From DATENM01 sp045807725 (GTDB taxonomy: Bacteria > Acidobacteriota > Blastocatellia > UBA7656), in assembly GCA_045807725.1 (NCBI GenBank), contig JBJMGV010000106.1:14494-78493 (forward strand): a stretch of DNA of 64,000 nucleotides. The letters are read 5' to 3'. The first letter of the stretch is position 1; each line of letters begins with the position of its first letter. The position numbers were made by a program, and so were the translations under genes. Shown piece after piece: positions 41,942-49,187 of the stretch. Below the pieces are notes generated by a model. That model saw only the letters and a list, made by a program, of their open reading frames with translations. It was not told the DNA's origin and ran no database searches.

Positions 41942-41991
41942 AATTGGCTTGGAAACAAGTTCCATTTCGGCTTAGACTGATAGGGCCAATT
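41942..41991. promoter_or_regulatory. Inverted repeat in the divergent MocR promoter region
   Basis: AATTGGC (41942-41948) and GCCAATT (41985-41991) are placed symmetrically in the 129-base divergent intergenic region, so this is a candidate MocR operator. Confidence 0.35.
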
Positions 41992-42017
41992 TTAGAGCGA
42001 CTGAGCGGAGGGCCACG

Positions 42018-43538
42018 ATGTCAAAGCACGCCATAGCCGTTCCCTACACCACATTGATGCTCGACGCGTCGGCGTCCGAACCGCTCTATCGCCAGCTTTA
42101 TAACGCGCTGCGCCGCGCGATTCTCGGCGGTCAGCTCAAGCCCGGCACGCGGCTGCAATCGACGCGAGAGATGGCCACCGAACTCGGCATCTCGCGCAAC
42201 ACTGTTATGAACGCCTTCGAGCAGTTGCTGGCCGAAGGCTATCTCGAAGGCCAGGTCGGCAGCGGCACGTACGTCTCGCGCGCCCTGCCCGATGACGCGC
42301 TCTTCATTCGCGCTGCCCGCCCGCGCGCCGCGCAAATGTCGCGCAAAGGCCGTGCGCTATCCGAACGTGGCGTGGCGCTCGCAGCAACGATGCTCACCAC
42401 GTCGCGCAACGTCTCGCTTGTCCGCCCATTTCGTCCGGGCACGCCGGCGCTCGATGCCTTTCCCGCCCAGTTGTGGTCAAAGTTACTCGCGCGACGATGG
42501 CGCAAGCCGCCGCGCGAGTTGCTCGGTTATGCCGAAGCGGCGGGCTACCGGCCACTGCGCGAAGCGATTGCCGCTTACCTCGGCGCGGCGCGGGCCGTGC
42601 GCTGCGAAGCCGATCAGGTCATCATCGTCGCCGGCGCGCAACAGGCTTTGGATTTAACCGCACGGTTGTTGCTGAATGTCGGCGACGCGGCGTGGATCGA
42701 AGACCCCGGCTATCTCGGCACACGGGCGGCGTTGCAGGCTGCGGGCGCGCGCGTCGTGCCGGTGCCGATTGATGATGAAGGCTTGGATGTGCAAGCGGGC
42801 GCGCGGCTGGCCCCGGCGGCGCGATTGGTTTACGTGTCGCCGTCGCATCAATACCCGCTCGGCGTAACGATGAGTTTGGCGCGGCGACTGGCCTTGCTCG
42901 AATGGGCGAGGTCGGCAGGCGCGTGGGTCATCGAAGACGATTACGACAGCGAATACCGTTACGCCCGCAAGCCGCTGGCGGCGATGCAAGGACTCGACAA
43001 CGATGGCCGCGTCATCTATCTCGGAACCTTCAGCAAAGTGATGTTCCCGTCGCTGCGGATCGGCTACGTCGTCGTGCCGGCTGACTTGATCGATGCGTTC
43101 ATCGCCGGGCGCGGCGTGTTGTCGCGCTTCACGCCTTCGATAGATCAGGCGGCGCTTGCCGACTTTATTGACGAAGGCCACTTCGCGCGCCACATCCGCC
43201 GCATGCGGACATTGTATGCTGAACGACAAAGCGTGCTGGTCGAAGCGGCGCGGCGCGAGCTTGATGGCTTGCTCGACGTAGAGCCGCACGACGCCGGCAT
43301 TCATCTGGTCGGCTGGCTGCGTGCTGGCATTGATGATCGCCGCGCGCAGGAAGAAGCGGCGCGTCAGAATCTCGAAGCGCCGGCGCTGTCGTCGTTCAGC
43401 CTCAAGTATCGCCCACGCGCCGGGCTGATGCTCGGTTACGCCGGCTACAACGAGCGCGAGATTCGCGTCGGCGTGCGACGGCTGGCAACCGCCTTGCACA
43501 ACCTCGCGCCCGGCAAAGGCAGAAGCAACCACAGATGA
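42018..43538 (+). CDS. MocR/PdxR-type GntR regulator with aminotransferase domain
   Basis: 506 residues. N-terminal GntR winged helix (LYRQLYNALRRAILGGQLKPGTRLQSTREMATELGISRNTVMNAFEQLLAEGYLEG, about 21-78), and a C-terminal class I aminotransferase fold with PLP lysine in YLGTFSKVMFPSLRIGYVV and DDYDSEYRY. MocR proteins use the PLP domain as a sensor, often for PLP itself. It diverges from the pyridoxamine-oxidase-like gene, its probable target. GGAGGG ribosome site. Confidence 0.9.
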   Translation: MSKHAIAVPYTTLMLDASASEPLYRQLYNALRRAILGGQLKPGTRLQSTREMATELGISRNTVMNAFEQLLAEGYLEGQVGSGTYVSRALPDDALFIRAARPRAAQMSRKGRALSERGVALAATMLTTSRNVSLVRPFRPGTPALDAFPAQLWSKLLARRWRKPPRELLGYAEAAGYRPLREAIAAYLGAARAVRCEADQVIIVAGAQQALDLTARLLLNVGDAAWIEDPGYLGTRAALQAAGARVVPVPIDDEGLDVQAGARLAPAARLVYVSPSHQYPLGVTMSLARRLALLEWARSAGAWVIEDDYDSEYRYARKPLAAMQGLDNDGRVIYLGTFSKVMFPSLRIGYVVVPADLIDAFIAGRGVLSRFTPSIDQAALADFIDEGHFARHIRRMRTLYAERQSVLVEAARRELDGLLDVEPHDAGIHLVGWLRAGIDDRRAQEEAARQNLEAPALSSFSLKYRPRAGLMLGYAGYNEREIRVGVRRLATALHNLAPGKGRSNHR

Positions 43539-43622
43539 ACACAGATGAACACGGATGGAGAAGAAAGAAGCTTCAGGTCTTCTCATTCTATCTGTGTTTA
43601 TCTGTGTTCCTCTGTGGTTCAA
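43527..43622. repeat. Inverted pair of 10-nt repeats (CACAGATGAA family)
   Basis: ACCACAGATGAA/CACAGATGAA/CACGGATGG is followed by ATCTGTGTTT/ATCTGTGTTCCTCTGTGGTT, between the convergent ends of the MocR and AhpD-like genes. The last bases overlap the AhpD-like stop codon. Confidence 0.65.
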
Positions 43623-44167
43623 CCGTTCATTTCATTCCAGAGTTGCTGTGAAGGCACGCGCAGGGCGCGATTGAATTTGCTCGACGCATTCTCCCACGCG
43701 ATGATGGCGGTCAATTCAACGATCTCGTCTTCACTATAAAAACTTCGCAAGCGGGCGAACAGCTCATCGCTCACCTCGCGCCCGGTGATCGTCATCGCAT
43801 CAGCGTATTCAAGCGCGACTCGTTCAACATCATCATAAAGCGGGCTGGTCGCGTAATCGGCTAAGGCGAGAATCTTTTCGCGGTTGAGGCCGAGCGCGCT
43901 GCCGACGGCAGCGTTGATGTCCTGTCAGAACTCGCAGCCGTTGAGTGAAGCGACGCGGCGATTGATTAACGCTTGCAATCGCGCGTCGATCAAGCCCGAT
44001 GCTTCGAGGCCCGTCCACATCCCGCGCACGCCGCGAAAGATTGAAGGCCGCCGCGCATAAAGCAGATGATTCAGAAGCGGGCCGCCCCACTTGCGCGCCT
44101 GCGCCTCGAAGACGTTTCGGATGTAAGGTTCAACTGCGTCTGGATTGACGCCGGGGATTCGGGCCAT
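43619..44167 (-). CDS. AhpD-like / carboxymuconolactone-decarboxylase-family protein, probable selenoprotein
   Basis: The frame from ATG 44167 reaches TGA at 43927-43925 after NGCEF, then continues without another stop as QDINAAVG... to a second TGA at 43619. Read through, it is 182 residues, a normal length for this family. The TGA (residue 81) stands exactly where relatives have the second Cys of CxxC (NGCEYCQDI), and downstream coding is intact (FNRALRVPSQQLWN). Eleven bases after the TGA is a 17-base hairpin with GU in its loop, the geometry of a bacterial SECIS. It should reduce peroxides through a Cys-x-x-Sec pair. The alternative is a nonsense mutation in a pseudogene. Needs selA/B/C/D elsewhere in the genome. 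Confidence 0.8.
43897..43927 (-). promoter_or_regulatory. Bacterial-type SECIS element in the AhpD-like gene
   Basis: UGA (43927-43925), 11 bases, then CGCTGCCGTCGGCAGCG (43913-43897), a 7-bp stem with GUC loop. E. coli fdhF has the same spacing (11) and hairpin length (17), with a GU in the loop that SelB contacts. Confidence 0.7.
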
Positions 44168-44551
44168 CGTTGTTTCTCCTCGATGGCTATCCTAACGCGG
44201 ATCGGCTCGCAGGCAAGTGCCACTTTCAGGCGGACGGCGCGAGCCAATTGCGAAGATGAGCCGCCGCAGGCGCGTGTGGCGGTTTGTAGGCCCTCGCCGT
44301 TGGCGCGTGCGGCGGCTGACTGAAGTCTCGCTCGATAGGCGATTGAAATATTTGTTCACGCGAGCAGTGGTGGTTGAACTTTTCTGACGAAAGCACTCTC
44401 GCAGCTCAGTGGAGTCAGAACTGCTCGCGTGAAGTACGAGTATGAGTTTACTCAACTAGCTCGCCCGAAATCCTCACGTGATTGTGAAAATCTGTAAAAA
44501 GATGTCTTGGAATCGGAGGTTAAAGCGGATCAATCGCGGCGCGCTCGCAGT
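44168..44551. other. Intergenic region with structured element
   Basis: It is more AT-rich than its surroundings and holds no supported gene. It contains the hairpin at 44357-44431. The promoter of the AhpD-like gene should lie near 44170-44250. Confidence 0.4.
44357..44431. ncRNA. Unexplained 75-base stem structure
   Basis: Perfect 12-bp outer arms CACGCGAGCAGT/ACTGCTCGCGTG (44357-44368, 44420-44431) and an inner TTCTGAC/GTCAGAA pair (44382-44388, 44414-44420), which shares one base with the outer stem. No T-run, no repeat copy elsewhere in the window. Could be an RNA element or an operator-like cruciform. Confidence 0.35.
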
Positions 44552-45790
44552 TCATTCAATAATGAACTCAAGCCGCGCGTGGGCGGCGCGCAAAGCGGCT
44601 TCGACGCGGTCGGGGGTGGCGGCGCGGCTGAAGATGAATCCGAGATAGCTTGCGCCTTCGGGCGGCGGCGCGACGGGCTGCGTCAGCGGCGCAGTGATGA
44701 TGATATCTTCGATGTCAGGCGTCTGCCGCGCTTCATCAAGTCCGAATACTTCTTGCAAGATGCCGGCGCGCGGAATGGGAATCATCATCACGCCCGCCGC
44801 TTGCCGTTCGCGCTCAATCGCGCTTACGTCGTCGCCGAGCGCGTGGCGAATGACGACCTCTTCAAGCGCCAGGCCGTCACCGAATTTCAAGGCGCGAGCG
44901 CACAACCCGCCGATTGTGCGCGCTGCGACTTCGATTACATAAGCGCCGCGCTCGTTGACGCGCAGCTCGGCGTGCACTGGGCCACGCGACATTCCCATCG
45001 CGCGCGTCGCGGCGGCGGTCGTCTCGACGATGTCACGCTGCACCTCTTCAGACAGCCGCGAAGGCGTGACGTAGATCGTCTCTTCAAAAAACGGCCCATC
45101 GAGCGGGTCGGGCTTATCGAATATGGCGAACGCGCGAAACTCGCCGTCCGTCACCAAGCCTTCAACGGCGACCTCGAAGCCGGGAATGAACTCTTCGACC
45201 AATGCTTCGCGCACCAGCTCGCCGCCGCGCCGCGCAAGCTTCGGATTGCTGACGAGCGCCGCGAGCCGCGCGACGACGTTGGCGAACTCTTCTTCGTTGT
45301 CGGCGCGCATCACGCCGCGACTGGTCGAGAGAAAGACCGGCTTGACGACGCACGGATAATCCAACTGCGCGGCGAATTCGCGCACATCTCCATCGAGCGA
45401 GAATGCCTGATAACGCGGCACGCGCACGCCGGCGCGGCTCAACACGTCGCGCATCAAGTGCTTGTTTTTGGCGGCGCGCGTGGCGCTCGTCGGGTTGTGA
45501 TTCAGGCGAAGCTGATCGGCAATGGCCGACGCCGCAACCGCCGTGTCTTCGTCCACAGGGATGACGGCATCAATCGAATGTTCGGCGGCGTACTCGGCAG
45601 CCTGGCGCGCAGCCTCGTCAGGGTTATAGAGATCGAGCGCCAGCAAGCCTTCAGGATTGCGCGCCGCTAAGACGCTGGCTTGCTCACTCGCAGCGACCAC
45701 GTCAACGCCGACTTTGCGCGCCGCGTCGAGATAAGCCTTCGTGCGATAGGTCGTCGTCGGCAGTAACAACAAGACTCTTGGCATACTCAT
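44552..45790 (-). CDS. ATP-grasp domain carboxylate-amine ligase
   Basis: 412 residues. N-terminal pre-ATP-grasp Rossmann part (VLLLLPTTTYRTKAYLDAA), ATP-grasp with NKHLMRDVLSRAGVRVP, YPCVVKPVFLSTSRGVMRADN, EEFIPGFEVAVEGLV, and the metal-binding end VHAELRVNERGAYVIEVAARTIGG, then a C-terminal lobe. The family joins a carboxylate to an amine through an acyl phosphate; relatives make dipeptides or modify cofactors and amino acids. The substrate cannot be read and no partner gene is adjacent. Fold is sure; function is not. Confidence 0.82.
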   Translation of the reverse strand: MSMPRVLLLLPTTTYRTKAYLDAARKVGVDVVAASEQASVLAARNPEGLLALDLYNPDEAARQAAEYAAEHSIDAVIPVDEDTAVAASAIADQLRLNHNPTSATRAAKNKHLMRDVLSRAGVRVPRYQAFSLDGDVREFAAQLDYPCVVKPVFLSTSRGVMRADNEEEFANVVARLAALVSNPKLARRGGELVREALVEEFIPGFEVAVEGLVTDGEFRAFAIFDKPDPLDGPFFEETIYVTPSRLSEEVQRDIVETTAAATRAMGMSRGPVHAELRVNERGAYVIEVAARTIGGLCARALKFGDGLALEEVVIRHALGDDVSAIERERQAAGVMMIPIPRAGILQEVFGLDEARQTPDIEDIIITAPLTQPVAPPPEGASYLGFIFSRAATPDRVEAALRAAHARLEFIIE

Positions 45791-45820
45791 TCCTTAAGCA
45801 ATAGCTAAACCGACAGGGAC

Positions 45821-46285
45821 GTGGCCGCGTAGCGGCAATTGAGTTTAGGCAGGCATTTCAATGCCTGCACTGTGGCCGCGTAGCGGCAACTGAGTTTAGG
45901 CAGGCATTTCAATGCCTGCATGATCAAGGCGATGATAGCCGCGTCGCGTCAGCGACGCCTGAATCAACGGGCATTCAACCGTCGCTACGCGACGCGATCA
46001 CGGTTACGCCATCTTCCAGGCGTTGAAACGCCTGGCTAAGTTCATGCCGCCGCTACGCGGCGCAACAGTTCCAGGCGTTTCAACGCCTGGCTAAATTCCT
46101 GCCGCCGCTATGCGACGCAATAGTTCCGGTCGTTTTAACGGCTGGCTAAATTCATGCCGCCGCTACGCAGCGCAATAGCTCCAGTCGTTGAAACGACTGG
46201 CTAAATTCATGCCACCGCTACGCGGCGAAATAGTTCCAGTCGTTTTAACGACTGGCTAAACTCAACCGCCGCTACGCGGCGCAAC
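45821..46285. repeat. Bipartite repeat locus: two direct units, centre, five inverted units
   Basis: Direct 51-bp units at 45821 and 45872 (GCCGCGTAGCGGC, then TTTAGGCAGGCATTTCAATGCCTG). A centre of about 62 bp (45939-46000) is shared with 31999-32062. Five inverted units of about 55 bp start near 46015, 46070, 46124, 46179 and 46234. Hairpins in the units differ with both arms changed together: CCAGGCG/CGCCTGG, CCAGTCG/CGACTGG. Confidence 0.85.
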
Positions 46286-46338
46286 TTCGCACGTTGCTTT
46301 TATTCGTTATGCGTTTCAGCCTACGCAGACAACCGCCG

Positions 46339-47616
46339 CTAGTGCGATGGCCCGTCGTATTGCAGCAGACTTTTGGCCGTGAGGCCGGCGATGGCAGCAG
46401 CGATCAAGCAACCAACGCCGCCGGTCACAACCGACAGCGTTGCGCCAATAAGCGCGGCCACCGCGCCCGCTTCCATCTCGCCCAACTGCGGCCCGCCCAT
46501 AAAGAAAATCATGTTGACCGAGGTCATACGCCCGCGCAGATGATTGGGCGTGATAAGCTGGCGAATCGTTTGTCTGAGCACAGTGCTCACGGTATCCGCC
46601 GCGCCGGTGATCGCCAGCATCACGAGCGACAGCGCGAACCAGCGTGACAGGCCGAACAGAATCGTCGCCGCGCCATAGATCGCTATCGAAACGACGACGA
46701 GCTGGCCCTGCCGCTTGAACGTGCCGAACCGCGCCATCACGAGTCCCGTAATCACCGACCCGGTCGCCGGCGCGGCGGCAAGCAGCCCTAAGCCGCGCGC
46801 CCCGACTTTGAGAATCTCTGCCGCATAGATCGGCAGCAGCGCCGTCGCCGACGCAAAGAAGGTAGCGATGAAATCGAGCGTCATCGTCTGCACGATGATC
46901 GGCGTGCGCCAGACGAAGCGCAGCCCTTCGCCGAGCGCGCCGAAGCTCACGCGTGAAACCGCCTGCTCGCCGCTTTCAGGCCGACCGCTGGCCTGCATCA
47001 ACAACAGCGCGATGATGACAGCGAGAAACGAAACCGCGTTGACGGCGTAGATCAAGGCCGGCCCGTGACCGGCGAGCAGCAAGCCGGCGAGCGCCGGGCC
47101 GACAATCATCGCCGAGTTAAAAACGACCGTGCCGAGACTGACGGCGTTCGCAAAGTCTTCGGCAGGGACGAGCGTCGGCAGCAAGGCTTGTCGCGCCGGG
47201 TTATCGAAGGCAACGGCTGCCGACGCAATCGCGGTCAACAAGTAGATGGGCCACACTTCGTCGAGGCCCGACGCGGTGAAGCCTGCCAGTATCGCCGCGC
47301 TCACAAGCATCACCGTTTGCGTGACGATCATCAGCCGCTTGCGATCTATGGCATCGGCAACGACGCCGCCGACAAGCGAGCATAAAACGATGGGCACGAC
47401 GCGCACCAGCCCGACAAGGCCCAAGGCCAGCGGCGATTTCGTCAACAGGTAGACGTGCCAGTTGATGGCGACGGTCTGCATCTGCGAGCCGGTGACAGAG
47501 ACGAGCTGCGCCAGCCACAACAAACGAAAATCGCGGTGGCGCAGCGCCGGAAACGCGGCGCGGCGTGGTTGAAGATCGGGGCCGGTCGAACGGTCGGCAG
47601 CGGTTCGTAAAGCCAT
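46339..47616 (-). CDS. MFS exporter, EntS-like
   Basis: 425 residues from ATG 47616. The frame extends to 47730, but that part is translated from a short tandem repeat and is rejected. Twelve hydrophobic helices; starts FPALRHRDFRLLWLAQLVSVTGSQMQTVAINWHVY, with VGGVVADAIDRKRLMIVTQ after helix 2 and NPARQALLPTLVPAEDFANAVSL in the middle, typical of the MFS_3/enterobactin-exporter-like group. Probably exports a small molecule or drug; substrate unknown. Little can be said from neighbours: a repeat locus on one side and an amidohydrolase on the other. Confidence 0.85.
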   Translation of the reverse strand: MALRTAADRSTGPDLQPRRAAFPALRHRDFRLLWLAQLVSVTGSQMQTVAINWHVYLLTKSPLALGLVGLVRVVPIVLCSLVGGVVADAIDRKRLMIVTQTVMLVSAAILAGFTASGLDEVWPIYLLTAIASAAVAFDNPARQALLPTLVPAEDFANAVSLGTVVFNSAMIVGPALAGLLLAGHGPALIYAVNAVSFLAVIIALLLMQASGRPESGEQAVSRVSFGALGEGLRFVWRTPIIVQTMTLDFIATFFASATALLPIYAAEILKVGARGLGLLAAAPATGSVITGLVMARFGTFKRQGQLVVVSIAIYGAATILFGLSRWFALSLVMLAITGAADTVSTVLRQTIRQLITPNHLRGRMTSVNMIFFMGGPQLGEMEAGAVAALIGATLSVVTGGVGCLIAAAIAGLTAKSLLQYDGPSH

Positions 47617-47654
47617 CACTATTAACTTAACGCGTCGCTCACCCGCTCGCCACT

Positions 47655-47845
47655 CAAGAAAGGCGCGACCGACAAGGCGACACGGCGACACAGAGAAGAG
47701 CGACGCGGCGACACGAAGACACGGCGACAAGGCGAGAGCGGATGGATATGTCTTGATGTCTTTGTCGCCCCTTCGCCCCTTCGCTCCATCGCCCCGTCTC
47801 CCTCGCCGCGTCGCCGCGTCGCCGCGTCGCCCCGTCGCCTCATTG
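47655..47845. repeat. Inverted pair of 8-nt tandem repeats (GACACGGC family)
   Basis: GACACGGC/GACACAGA/GACGCGGC octamers are followed by the complementary CGCCGCGTCGCCGCGTCG series; the right arm runs up to the amidohydrolase stop codon. Confidence 0.7.
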
Positions 47846-49087
47846 CTTATAGATCGTGCCGCCTTTCATCACGAAGCGCACGCGCCGCGTCGCCGAGATG
47901 TCGCGCGTCGGGTCGCCTTCGACGGCGATGAGGTCGGCGAGCAGTCCGGCTTTGACTCGCCCGATGCGGTCGTCCAGATGAAGGACGCGCGCGTCAATCG
48001 AAGTCGCCGAGCGCAGCGCGTCTACAGGTGACATACCGAAGCTGACCATCAGCTCAAGCTCGCGCGCGTTGTCGCCGTGAGCAAACACCCCCACGTCGCT
48101 GCCGCTGGCGATGGTCACGCCGGCGGCGAGCGCGGCTTTGAAGCTGGCGCGCTTGGCTTCAGCGTTGGGGCCGACGCCCGACACCGACACAGTTGGACAC
48201 AGCGCGGTGCCGCGCTCTTTCATCAACCGAAAGACTTCAGGCGTACCATTGTCGCCGTGCTCAATCGTCTCGACGCCGGCCATCACAGCGCGGCGCATGC
48301 CTTCGGCGGTCGTCGCGTGCGCCGCCACCGCGCGGCCACTGCTGCGCGCCGTGTCAACGATCAGCTTCAGCTCGTCAATCGAAAAAGTCGGCGCGGCGGT
48401 ATTACCAGCGCCCCATCGATAATCGGCATAGACCTTCACCCAATCGGCCCCCTTGCCGATCTGGTCACGCACGACGCGAATCAGGTCCATACCGTCGGCC
48501 TCTTCAGCGCCCTGCGGCACGCGCCACTCGGCGGCGAACCCTTTCGGCCCATAGCTTCCCGTAGCGACGATGGCGCGCGTGACGACAAGCATTCGCGGGC
48601 CGGGAATGATGCCCTGCTCGACCGACTGTTTCAATCCCACGTCGGCGTAGCCCGCGCCTTCCGTGCCCAGATCGCGCAACGTCGTGAAGCCGGCCATCAG
48701 CGTGTTGCGGAGGTGATTTGTAGCCCGCGCTACACGCAGGGCGAGCGATTCGCGGGCGACCTGATCGTTCCACACGGTTTCGCTGTACGGGTGCAGCAAC
48801 ACGTGCGAGTGCGCATCGATGAGTCCCGGCATCAAGGTCGCGCCGGGCATCTCGATGACTTTCGCATCGGCGGGCGCGTTGATGCTTGATGCCGGGCCGA
48901 CCGCTTCGATGCGCTCGCCGCGCACCAGCACGACCCAGCCATCGTGCAGCTCGGCGGATTCGCCATCGAAGACGTGCGCCGGTTTGAGCAAGTAAGCAAT
49001 GGACGTTTGTGCCGTCGTCGGCGCGTGAACTGGAATACTGACCATCAGACAGACGAGCAGAATCAACACAAGGGCATAACGTTTCAT
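47840..49087 (-). CDS. Secreted amidohydrolase
   Basis: 415 residues from the third in-frame ATG (49087), which has AGGA seven bases upstream. Signal peptide to about residue 27, so periplasmic or exported. Metal-dependent hydrolase barrel: GLIDAHSH (HxH), the Lys-bearing strand GADWVKVYADY, AAHATT, EHGD, and ASGSDVG with the catalytic Asp. Belongs to the imidazolonepropionase/prolidase-like amidohydrolases common in acidobacteria; likely cleaves small peptides or cyclic amides. Substrate unknown. Confidence 0.85.
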   Translation of the reverse strand: MKRYALVLILLVCLMVSIPVHAPTTAQTSIAYLLKPAHVFDGESAELHDGWVVLVRGERIEAVGPASSINAPADAKVIEMPGATLMPGLIDAHSHVLLHPYSETVWNDQVARESLALRVARATNHLRNTLMAGFTTLRDLGTEGAGYADVGLKQSVEQGIIPGPRMLVVTRAIVATGSYGPKGFAAEWRVPQGAEEADGMDLIRVVRDQIGKGADWVKVYADYRWGAGNTAAPTFSIDELKLIVDTARSSGRAVAAHATTAEGMRRAVMAGVETIEHGDNGTPEVFRLMKERGTALCPTVSVSGVGPNAEAKRASFKAALAAGVTIASGSDVGVFAHGDNARELELMVSFGMSPVDALRSATSIDARVLHLDDRIGRVKAGLLADLIAVEGDPTRDISATRRVRFVMKGGTIYKQ

Positions 49088-49187
49088 AAGCATTCCTATC
49101 ATTCAGGTGATCTGAGGCAGCACCATTTTATGAGGCTCGACTTGACTCGGCAATGTCGGCGCGTTGAATTTGACGAAGCCAACGACT

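Noticed and set aside
43925..44167. AhpD-like gene read as an 80-residue protein or simple pseudogene
   Set aside because: The frame stays open and family-like for 101 codons after the TGA, which replaces a catalytic Cys and has a SECIS-like hairpin behind it. A pseudogene remains the fallback.
47617..47730. N-terminal extension of the MFS exporter
   Set aside because: Encoded by the GACACGGC repeat arm and not membrane-like; the family start matches the ATG at 47616.
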